A DNA stretch of 64,000 bases from Diphasiastrum complanatum (lineage: Eukaryota > Streptophyta > Lycopodiopsida > Lycopodiales > Lycopodiaceae): assembly GCA_029204225.1 (NCBI GenBank), contig CM055095.1:12362399-12426398 (forward strand), read 5' to 3'. Both the position numbers and the translations under genes were made by a program. This document shows, one piece after another, positions 55,485-64,000 of this stretch. The notes below the pieces were generated by a model. It was not told the DNA's origin, searched no databases, and was given only the letters and a program-made list of their open reading frames with translations. Within the stretch, counting starts at the first letter, position 1. The number at the start of each line of letters is the position of its first letter.

Positions 55485-58400
55485 CTACTATAATCAATAA
55501 ATGTACATCAGAGATAATACACCTTATAATCTGTCTGCAATCAGCAGAAATAACTTCAAATTAAGGAAACACAAAAACACACTATGATGGATTGGATAAT
55601 ACACGACAAAGAAGAACCTCCTAAAGGAAAAAAAATACAAGAATAAAAACGTGAACCTGCTGGATGTGAAACTGTCTTAAGAGGTCCAAGTGAAGATTTT
55701 GCACATCTTCATGTATGGCTTTGCGAACAGATCCAAGGCTTTCTTCAAGAGCCCGTTGCACCAATTGCAGGGCAAATGAAGTTGTTCCTTGCTGATGTGC
55801 ATTGCGATGCAGATTTGTCAAGAGATGCCCCTAACATACAGTGAACAAAAGAGTCAATACAGATTGTGTATATAAAATATCACGACAGTTACTTTGACAG
55901 TTACAAACTTGCAAGCAATGGCAAAGGCAGATATATATGCAGGCTCATGCATGTCAATGGACCTCCCATCAAAGTGGCACAGTAGGATTTCTAAAAGTGT
56001 AAATATTAGACTTACATTCGACGCAGCCTGCTGATGAACATTTGTAGAATCCAATCTTGTTCTAGGTTCACTTTTTAGAAAATCAGAGCCTTCAGCTGGA
56101 ATCCCGTGCTCGTTGTGTCTCTCACTTTCTGCTCTGTACTGTAATCCATCTGCTGATGTAAAAGTAGACACTCGAAGACTACCCAATTGTGCAGTCTGTT
56201 CCACAAGCTGCCTTGGTGAGGTAGATAGTGTGGCATCTATAGTTATGGCATCCATGCTGGTCAAAGGCATGACTTCCACAGCACCAGAAAAGAAGCCAGA
56301 TTGACCACGGTAGGTGCTAAAATTTGGTGAAGGATCTGATCCCTGTGTACTTGGAAAAATGGATGCTGAAGAGAGCTCGTGTCCCAACACAGATTGTGAG
56401 ACAGTTGGCGGCTCCAATGAGACCCTGTCTCCAAATTACAAGACATTGCTAGGAAATCAGAAGGTGAAACAGTTCCTAGAATATATTGCAGATCCACTTA
56501 AGATTCCAACTGCAGTAGTAAATACAAACCTGGATGTCGAGTAAGGAGCATAGGCACGGAATGAGCTGCGATCAGTGGGTCCATCACCCCCCCAGGCCTC
56601 TGGGGGAGTGATAGAAGGTGATCTATCTCCTTTTGAACACACTACAGGAGTTGCTGCTACTGGTAAAGTAGGGGCTGACTTTATATGGAAATCATCCTGC
56701 AGGAAATTGTTGCGAGTTATTAGTAGTAATTCTTGTGAACTCCTTGCTTAACTGAACTGCATATTGAAAATTGTTCAATGAACATTTACTAGGCATCACA
56801 GAAACAAAAGCAGAGCAGAAACAAAGCAAGAGGTAGTAATGCTTCTTGGTTTCCAAGGGGAGGCTCGAACCTGGGACCAAAGAAACTTTGGATGCCAAGC
56901 CAACCAACTGAGCCAACCCCGTTGGGTAAGAGGTAGTAATGGCGCAGGATGAAGTACAAAGATTGTTAAAAGATAGCAGTAGATGCACAATGTAAGTTAA
57001 AATAGCTCAATTCAAAGTTCAAATGTAACAAAGTACAGATAGAACAATCACCAGATGAGAAGCCAGACGTCGTTCCAACTTTTGGTGAGCTTCATCCTTT
57101 GCTTCTTCATCTGAGACTAATCTCCTAACTCCTGCAGGTGGGGATTTGACTGATACCTTTTGGAGCTCATCACCAACCTTACAGTTTTTTGAATCAGGAT
57201 TTGCATCCCAATAGCTTGGATCTGATGGGGTTATTGGCTGCACGTCAACTATAGGGGAAAACACCTCCATATCATCCTTTCCAACAGAAAAACTTCTAGC
57301 TGTTTGCAACCACGACATCTTCCCATTCGTCATTAAGTGACTTCCGGATGGTGTCTCTTCTGCTGATTGGGGTTTCAAAGAAGTAAAGCTGACAGACCCG
57401 CTGGTTCCAGAAGCTGCAGCTTCAGCAACAGAATTTTCAGGAGCAGATGAAGGAAGCCGACCAAATGTTCTAAAAGCCATGGCAGCAGCCACAGAACGAT
57501 TCCGAAATCCAAGAACAGCACCAGGACGTGGATCTGGCATCACAAGTGCATCTTCTCCAGCTGATCCCAGCAAGGATACCTCTGCTAAGCAGTTTGCTTC
57601 ATCTACTGAAATTGGGTTTGACCTTTGCCAGCTCAAGCTGGTAACAGGCTGCAGCAAAAATAACATGTAAAGTTAAAACTTGAAAGAGTCTTCATGATTG
57701 TCTGGATGAACTAATAATGCCCCCAATTAAGGACCGCATGCCAGGATCAAGAATGTACATTAGGAATGGTTTACGTTGTGAATTGCAAGCTTCGCTAGAA
57801 ATGTTGAATAATAGAGGTTGCCAACCTAATTGATGGGATCCCGTCATAGGACCAGAACAGTTTCAAAACTGTAAGATTCTTTCAATATGAAACTCTTTGA
57901 TAAGAAAGAAGATCAATTTTCCTGGTAACAAAATTGATCTGATCTGAACTGTGGCAGTTTCCAACACTGAAATTGCAAACATGTTTGCTTGATTCAGAAC
58001 CAAACAATTTCAAAATGCTACAATGGATACAAGACATGTCGCCTTTCATTATTTGGAGATGATAACGTTCTACATGCTTCTACAATAATACATTGCCATA
58101 CATGACAGCAGACACCGGAAGATGTATGTTGTAATAGTACTTGTCCTATTTGAAGAGAATGATTTGAGCCCAGAAAGCTGAAAAAAATATACCTCTGAAG
58201 AGCCATAAGCTCGCAAACTAGTGAAAGGCTGAAGTTTGCTGCGAATGTCATAGAAGTTAACCCGCCCATTGTTTGTTCCAGCTGCCAAAGTCCCTCCATC
58301 ATCTCGAAATGTCAAAGAGGAGAATGGGGCCTCACAAGGAAAACACAATGCAGGCTTTTTCATGCCTGGGTCAAAACTGTATAGCTTTTTATCTAAACCA

Positions 58401-60527
58401 ACGCTGACGATCATCTGCATCATGCCAAGAGATAATAACTCAACTGATGTTCAAAAAGGAACTGAAACTCTCAACAAACTAAGGAATCCAGACATGGCAT
58501 CAATGTAGCCTCAATACATAACATAAACCCTCTTTTTCTTTCACGTATATAGACAATGAAGAGGGGAATTTGGAAGTAGAACCAGAGGCAGTGGCGGGTT
58601 ACGACACTCTCACAGCAAAAATGCAAGAACCTCTTTTGGAATTATCGTACTACAAACAAACATAGACATTTGCCCAGAACTAATCAACAGTTTCAATCAA
58701 CAAGAAATAGTACCACTAGGTGAGAGAGTGGCATTGACTCCCCTTACATTGAACCTGAAGCATTACAGAATGACAATAATTCGCAATGCCATTGCATGCC
58801 AGAGAAGTTTAAGTATCTTTTAATCCTTCCATGTACACATAACTCTCTGACCCCATCAAAAAGCTTTCTTTGTAGACATGATTGTCACAGCTTTAGGGTG
58901 TATAACTACATACCTTATCACTGCATGGTGAAAAGCACACACCAGAAGTGGGTGCCAAATGCTGGTTAATCCACGATACCTGGTAATACAACAAAGTCAG
59001 AAAGCTAGAGAAATTCAACTTATGAATCAAAAAAGCATTTCAGTTTGAATGCAAAATCTCGCATTCTGGAAGTTTGCTAAGAATGTTCATGATTGTGACA
59101 TGGACAACACATTCTGTTATGATCAATAATCACCCTAGGAACAAATTGGAAACTTTAGCGCACACCCCAAGAACTATCCAATCATTGGCTGGACGGAGGC
59201 ACAAAAGCAAACCACCATCATAAGATCCTCATTTTGAATTGTGGAGCTCCGGAATTCAGTTAATCCTGTCTACTTTCTCTGAAAAAAGCTTAAAAGATTG
59301 CACCTACTTTCATCCAAATGGCTAGTGGTGACAAGGGCATGGCAGAAAAACATAGAACATTGGTAGAAATCATAGGACCAAAGACACACATTTCCAAAGG
59401 CAGCGATTGCCAAGGAGATTCCCCAAGTTCAGTATTAGAATACTTTCTTTTCCCTCAAATACTCCCCACAAGTTGGCCAGTCACAGACTCCATCTTCAAA
59501 ACAGATGGAATCTTTGAATAATAATGAGAATGCTTTTTTTCACCCTCTGGAACACAATTTTTCATGTTCATACAAAAGCACTAACAAAGGCTTGTTGGCT
59601 TAGGGAATGCTGCTAATAGTGAGACAATTACATGCCAAAATATCAAAGAACAATTCCCAGCAGGAAACAGAATAACACTTAGGTACTGACCTTTGGATTG
59701 CGAGCAGTTGTATCCCAAAGGTGCACAGATCCATCATCTCCCGCTGTGACCATAAGGTGTCTGCTTAATCTTGAACAGTCCAATACTCTCAACACCTGCT
59801 CCAAAGAAACTCAGCAGAGATGCACAGACCATCATATACCTGCCAAGAAGAGATCCATAAGCAGCACACATCCACATCTTGCAAACTATTTTGACTATGA
59901 ACAAACTCCAAACTGTATGCAAACAGCATGCTTACTGTCATCAACAACAAAAACGGGACCTAAGCAATTCCATATGCACTTGCAGCTTCAAATATTGTCA
60001 CCAGCATTATAATATCTTTGAAAGAGTGCTACAAATAAACAATCACAAATAGCATATATTTTTTATGTAGTTACTTCTAGAGTTGATGACACAGGTTGAC
60101 ACTAGCCACAGACCAAGAAACACCCAAGATTGATGGTCACTAAATCAAAAAGCACCATAAGAACAATCGCAACTTATTTCTAGACATGACAATATCTTGT
60201 TGAGCTCTAATTAGATGGCTAGAAGATATGAAAAAACTGTGGACATCAAAACTAGTAATGATTTACCTGATTATGAGGATCTTTTAACTCAGTAACACGA
60301 GAACCAGATGCCAGGTTATGCAAGATAAGATCTCCTTGTACGCTGATAGAGGCCAAATGCTCATCTTTACAATTGTATAGAACACCAGTTATTGTGTCTG
60401 TGTGACCCTTCAGCCATTTGATGCATCTTCTCCTCTGCATGTCCCATATCCTGACAATTTTACCAGTGCCACCTGAACACAAGTACCTGGAGCCCTTGGT
60501 ACTAAAGTTTATGGACATAATTGTCTC
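55377..60527 (-). CDS. NEDD1: NEDD1, gamma-tubulin ring complex adaptor (WD40 protein), lacking first exon(s)
   Basis: Plant NEDD1 binds the gamma-tubulin complex through its C-terminal region and places it on spindle and phragmoplast microtubules. Nine exons join in phase (about 701 codons). WD40 repeats are read as [64 protein letters not shown] and [15 protein letters not shown]. After [13 protein letters not shown] comes a long Ser/Pro-rich linker, then the conserved helical C-terminus [29 protein letters not shown] and a coiled-coil end LRKENQQLR. The sequence closely follows what is known of Arabidopsis NEDD1, and about 120 N-terminal residues are missing. They should lie beyond 64000, since 60528-64000 shows only intron and LINE sequence. 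The gene converges on TsaD. Confidence 0.93.
55657..55830 (-). CDS. NEDD1: NEDD1 exon, gamma-tubulin-binding helices
   Basis: 58 codons, [15 protein letters not shown] through [15 protein letters not shown] to FHIQQ. This is the most conserved C-terminal part of the family. Confidence 0.9.
56016..56424 (-). CDS. NEDD1: NEDD1 exon, Ser-rich linker
   Basis: Completes an Arg codon, then encodes [17 protein letters not shown] through [11 protein letters not shown]. Low-complexity linker with no fold visible. Confidence 0.85.
56530..56696 (-). CDS. NEDD1: NEDD1 exon, linker
   Basis: [15 protein letters not shown] through [14 protein letters not shown] to YSTS plus two bases (167 nt). The TPPEAWGG motif recurs in plant NEDD1 proteins. 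Confidence 0.88.
56828..56941 (-). mobile_element. 86 bp tRNA-derived SINE with 14 bp target duplication
   Basis: The insert at 56842-56927 is flanked by the direct repeat AAGAGGTAGTAATG (56828-56841 and 56928-56941). On the - strand it reads like a tRNA: GGGGTTGGCTCAGTTGG with an exact A box (TGGCTCAGTTGG, 56904-56915), then GGTTCGAGCC as B box (56862-56871) and CTCCCC closing an acceptor-like stem. A short CTTGGAAACC tail follows, with no unrelated body and no A-run. It sits in a NEDD1 intron in the same orientation as the gene. Confidence 0.85.
57052..57648 (-). CDS. NEDD1: NEDD1 exon, last WD repeat and long linker
   Basis: 199 codons beginning [17 protein letters not shown] and including [12 protein letters not shown] and [16 protein letters not shown]. 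The first third is WD-like; the rest is disordered linker. Confidence 0.92.
58193..58414 (-). CDS. NEDD1: NEDD1 exon, WD40 repeats
   Basis: 74 codons: [32 protein letters not shown] and [17 protein letters not shown]. Strong match to plant NEDD1. Confidence 0.93.
58914..58979 (-). CDS. NEDD1: NEDD1 exon (22 codons)
   Basis: [15 protein letters not shown] then FSPCSDK. A short internal WD exon with clean GT and AG sites. Confidence 0.9.
59691..59795 (-). CDS. NEDD1: NEDD1 exon (35 codons)
   Basis: [17 protein letters not shown] then [19 protein letters not shown] complete WD40 strand set ending in WD. Confidence 0.92.
60267..60527 (-). CDS. NEDD1: NEDD1 exon, first one visible
   Basis: 87 codons from [17 protein letters not shown] to [15 protein letters not shown], with [14 protein letters not shown] and [17 protein letters not shown]. 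The acceptor on the - strand is TTTCTACAG. The preceding exon is not in the window. Confidence 0.93.
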
Positions 60528-60599
60528 CTGTAGAAACATCAGCACATCAGCCCTCTCTCTCCCTCTCCTCTCTCTGACATTTTTATGCTCCAATGTACT

Positions 60600-60665
60600 C
60601 ACACACTTGATATGGACTCTTTCATCTTATGTGCCTTTTGGCACCATAAAACATTAATAAAGCTT

Positions 60666-60744
<79 letters not shown>
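60600..60744 (+). repeat. LINE-type 3' tail motif and (CT)n tract
   Basis: TTTCATCTTATGTGCCTTTT, GGCACCATAAAACATTAATAAAGC and a short T/C run lead into a 73 nt (CT)n tract at 60672-60744. It matches 42420-42523 in order and sequence. It is on the + strand, antisense to NEDD1. Confidence 0.8.
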
Positions 60745-60747
<3 letters not shown>

Positions 60748-61429
60748 CTCACCCTCGCTTAATGCCTTTCAAGAAGGCTGCAGGCAGACACTCAGCATAA
60801 GCACTCCCCTCTGTTCCCTCCTGTCACACAACCTCATACCCCATCCAAAACCTATGAGCAGTATCCTACATGGCGGTTGGAGCAGCTAAGCTTGAAATTT
60901 CATACCACGAAACAGGGAATGGTGCAGCTCAAGGCAATGGTAGCAGCTCTTGTGGATGAAAGAAGTTGAATGCAGTCCAAGAGTACTTCTTTGGAGTAGG
61001 ATTTAGGCAGTTTGAAGATCGCATCATTCTGGATGGTTTAAACTTATGAAACTTATGCCTGAGTATGAATGTTTAGAAGAGGATGTTGTTGGTAAACATG
61101 CTATGTTTTGTAAAAGTTATGCCCTAGATTTTTTAAGAAACAGTAACTGGCTTCAAGTTAACACCGTACCTCTTTCTAAACTAAATGAAGCTTCTGATGA
61201 ACGTAGGTGGAATTGGAAACCAAGATTGAACAGCATAAGGACGAGGCCCTTTCAATATATAAGACAGAGATGAGATACGTGAGCGGCAAAGGTTCTTGAG
61301 GGGTCGCATGTTTATACAAAGAGTCGCTACACTCAATCATTGACTTCATCATCCATGATGGTCACGCACGATACACATAGATTCATATTTCAGGACAGAG
61401 CATTATAGAAATTTCTTTGTTGCAACATT
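60745..61429 (+). other. NEDD1 upstream intron, probable decayed LINE 5' part
   Basis: Open but broken frames (for example QEYFFGVGFRQFEDRI) lie between the CT tract and the LINE endonuclease. They look like LINE ORF1-side sequence, but no domain could be named. Confidence 0.45.
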
Positions 61430-62580
61430 TTAATTACCTCCAAAGTCCTCCTTTGTCGAGGCTATGGGCTCTATATTGATCTCTCTACAGACATTATCAG
61501 ATACACAAACTCATTGATGACTTCAATGTCGGGTTAATTTCCATGCTGCTGCTGACCAGCTATGTATATACGGGCTCTTGATTCTGATAATATGGGAGTT
61601 ACCAGGACATCAGATGACATGTTGGACCTATCACCACCTGTGGGAAATATTTGCTACAATTAGGCGAAGCCCATGAATTAGTTAATTATAATGGCTTAGC
61701 TTGTTGGCCTGAGTCCGACAGCTACACACATGAGCGACGGTCACAAGTGTTGTCAACTACGTCATTGTATCACCATCTCCATTTCTCCTCATCCTTATGA
61801 GTTCACCTTCGTCACCTCTAATATGGTCCATGCGGCCATTAACAGATTAAAGACCCACCATGCCAAAGACATCGAGAACCTTGAGTCTTAGCTATTGATC
61901 CATGTTGCAGTACCACTTTCACCTACACTACTCAACCATGCGGTTGTCTCTAGCTTCCCTTCATCCTAGAGTACCAACATCAGCCATCCCATTCATAGAA
62001 ATGGTGACCCCATAAATCCAAGTGATTAACATACTATCGTGATTGGACACGTCATCGCAAAGTTGTATGGCACAATTTTATAGTCAGTTGTGACCACCAA
62101 AGCTGAGACCAGGAGACCACATGCATTGGATCAGGTAGGATTCAGGTCTCATTACTCCACTACATATCACATCTTCACTCTTCGGGCTCTCATTGAGGGA
62201 GTGGGTCTACTATTGTTTCATCGATTTCAAGAAAGAATTTAACTTTGTTCCACATTCCTTACTCATCCATCAATCACGAAACCTTGGCTTCCCTTCAAAC
62301 ACGAGCCTAGCGGTTATGGCATCATATGAGAGAGTTCTCAGTTGTTTCAGGAGCAATCCAGGTATTTCAAAGCAAATATGGAGCACCAAAGGGGTCCCCG
62401 AGCAATGTTCCCTCTCCCCTACGCTTTTTAGATTGATATTGATGAGCTCTAGAGAAGGTAGTTGAGTAATGCGGCATGCAAGATGTAGATTTGGTGACAT
62501 ATTGATTGCCATACTACTTCATGCAGATGATGTGGTTCTAGTCTCCCCAACTAGAGAGAATGACTACAGAGATAGTTAGA
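61430..62580 (+). mobile_element. LINE fragment: endonuclease end and reverse transcriptase
   Basis: Endonuclease: YLLQLGEAHELVNYNGLAC near 61645-61710. RT: AINRLKTHHAKDIENLE, HVIAKLYGTIL, FIDFKKEFNFVPHSLLIHQ (62215-62275), WSTKGVPEQCSLSPTLFRL (62380-62440) and the catalytic box HADDVVLVS near 62520. It has many stops and frame shifts and lacks its 3' end. It lies in the NEDD1 5' intron in antisense. Confidence 0.85.
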
Positions 62581-62595
62581 CAGCCTTGCTTAGAT

Positions 62596-62889
62596 TAATC
62601 GTGGTTCTGAACCGGGTCCCTTCAAAGGAATCGGCCAAAAAAATTATTTTGCATTTTTTAGATATAATGCTAAAAAATATCTAATGTAATATGTATAATG
62701 TTTACAATGTGTATAAAATCTTATAGATGTTAGATTGCTATTGAAACTATACATGTCAAAGTTCATTGTGGCTGGTAGAGAGCTGAAGACTAAAAGCATA
62801 TTACAATTCAGCGTTCACAGAGTCACAAGTGCACACGACAATGTTGAATGGACACACTTCAAACTTCACAAACTAGAGTGCATGCTCCA
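62596..62889. repeat. Dispersed repeat, copy B (partner at 132-434)
   Basis: Same orientation and order of conserved words as copy A, about 294 bp. It abuts the LINE fragment on its left. Confidence 0.8.
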
Positions 62890-63116
62890 ACATCCACTTA
62901 ACATTGTAATCTATGGTTTATTCATGATCCATCATCAAACATATATCACACAATATACTAGGTAAACATTTGAATACAAATCGAAACATGGGAAAAGCAA
63001 AACAAAGAATTGTTATGCCACAATCAAAGAACCGATTTTTTTTTAATAATTGGTGGATATGTTGAGACAAGAGCACAAAACCCAACCTCTCCTTGCTACA
63101 CTAGAATAATAGAACA

Positions 63117-63505
63117 AATTTAAAAAATTGGAAGACAAAATCAAGAAGTATAAAGAAGAAGCTCTTTCTTGGGTGACGGTTCTCAAAACAGGTGGTAAAC
63201 CAAGTGCCCCTATCTCTTCAGTTATTTTAGCTACTCTTTCAGAAGAGAAATTTAGGGAGCATAAAGGACTCGATATTAGAGTACAAGGCAATGAGGATAC
63301 TCAAAATGCTCTTGAAGAAGCAAAAAGTTTCCTTGAAACCACACTCGACTTCCCACATCACAACTCGCTAGAAGTGCACTCTTCCTTCCTTACTATAGCA
63401 CTCCATACCTCTACTGCAGTAGCCTTTCCTTCCATACCTCATAATAACAAAAACAAATCTACTAGCCAAATACATAGGTCTCTTGTACACACTAAAGCAT
63501 GAAGA
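63117..63505 (+). mobile_element. LINE ORF1-like fragment
   Basis: A 124-codon frame with a coiled-coil start (MEDKIKKYKEEALSWVTVL), PSAPISSVILATLSEE and LDIRVQGNEDTQNALEE. The latter resembles the RNA-binding region of plant LINE ORF1. Related to 41680-42230. Confidence 0.7.
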
Positions 63506-64000
63506 GAATGAGATCTCAGATATATGGAACTTCAATAAGTTCTCAACAATGAATAAGAAAAGAGTACAAAGAAGAAGGGGGTTTGGGGGGTCTGGATGGA
63601 CTACATGCTACATCAGGGGTAAATCTAAGAAGATGTATTAATGGTTAAAGAGGATAAACATAAGTAGCTTATGTGGCTGGAAATAAAGCAGGTCAAAATA
63701 GTAAGACATGTTACTTGAATCTCATCAATCTCTTGTACAAAAATAGTAAACTCTCATGCAATGAGCGATTCTTTCACCTTGTAAAAGATATGGAGCAAAT
63801 TTTCAAGGAAGGTATATCATTTTAGAAGTAACCATAATCGAGCAAAAGTGGTTGATTACCCTATCACTCACTTCAAGATTACTCACTTGACACATGACTT
63901 GACGTGAAATTAGAAATTTTGAAGGCAATATCGTGGCCGAAAGATTGGGGAGACCTGACCAGGACAATAGCAATTTTGAGAAATATAGCATCCAAATGTA
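63506..64000. other. Window end, no gene recognised
   Basis: AT-rich sequence presumed to be NEDD1 intron. No WD40-coding exon was found on the - strand here. Confidence 0.5.

Overview
This is nuclear DNA from a land plant. Two host genes with plant-type exon sequences are present: a 3' part of the mitochondrial-type tRNA t6A enzyme (TsaD/Qri7/OSGEPL1/GCP1 family) on the + strand, and most of the gamma-tubulin-ring adaptor NEDD1 on the - strand. Their introns reach 13.5 kb and are filled with retroelements, and pure (CT)n tracts are frequent. This suggests a large-genome plant such as a fern or gymnosperm, but the lineage is inferred from architecture only.

Layout. 1-2.2 kb: a dispersed repeat followed by a degraded Ty3/gypsy pol fossil. 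2.25-27.26 kb: a tandem LTR-internal-LTR-internal-LTR array of a Tat/Athila-like Ty3/gypsy element with a tRNA-Asp primer site, gag, protease region, RT/RNase H/integrase parts and a long extra 3' reading frame. The second copy is split by a 5.8 kb hAT DNA transposon (13.0-18.85 kb). That transposon has a DUF659/hATC transposase on the - strand, a convergent second reading frame, a higher-order tandem repeat, and a 458 bp direct duplication of host-element sequence on either side. 27.7-48.4 kb: five TsaD exons. Their introns hold a chromodomain-bearing Ty3/gypsy element on the - strand (31.0-37.96 kb) with a tandemly duplicated 3' end, a gag fossil, LINE pieces, CT tracts, a perfect 28 bp inverted repeat, and a 303 bp hAT-type MITE with an 8 bp target duplication. 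48.4-55.2 kb: an intergenic zone between the two convergent genes, with copia-like remnants, poly-C, poly-T/poly-G and (CT)n tracts. 55.2-60.5 kb: nine NEDD1 exons, with an 86 bp tRNA-derived SINE in one intron. 60.5-64 kb: the upstream NEDD1 intron, with LINE pieces and a second copy of the repeat found at position 132.

The exon boundaries of both host genes were worked out by hand from GT/AG sites, reading phase and remembered family sequence. All nine NEDD1 and all five TsaD exons join in consistent phase. The N-terminal exons of both genes are not visible. The most notable points are: the TsaD 5' splice site that runs straight into an ~80 nt (TC)n tract; a shared tail motif before several (CT)n tracts, suggesting a LINE whose 3' end is a CT microsatellite; arrays of a GGCGAAGGTTC-type motif flanking the coding part of the Tat-like element; its unexplained 3' reading frame; and the hAT element with its second convergent frame and odd flanks.
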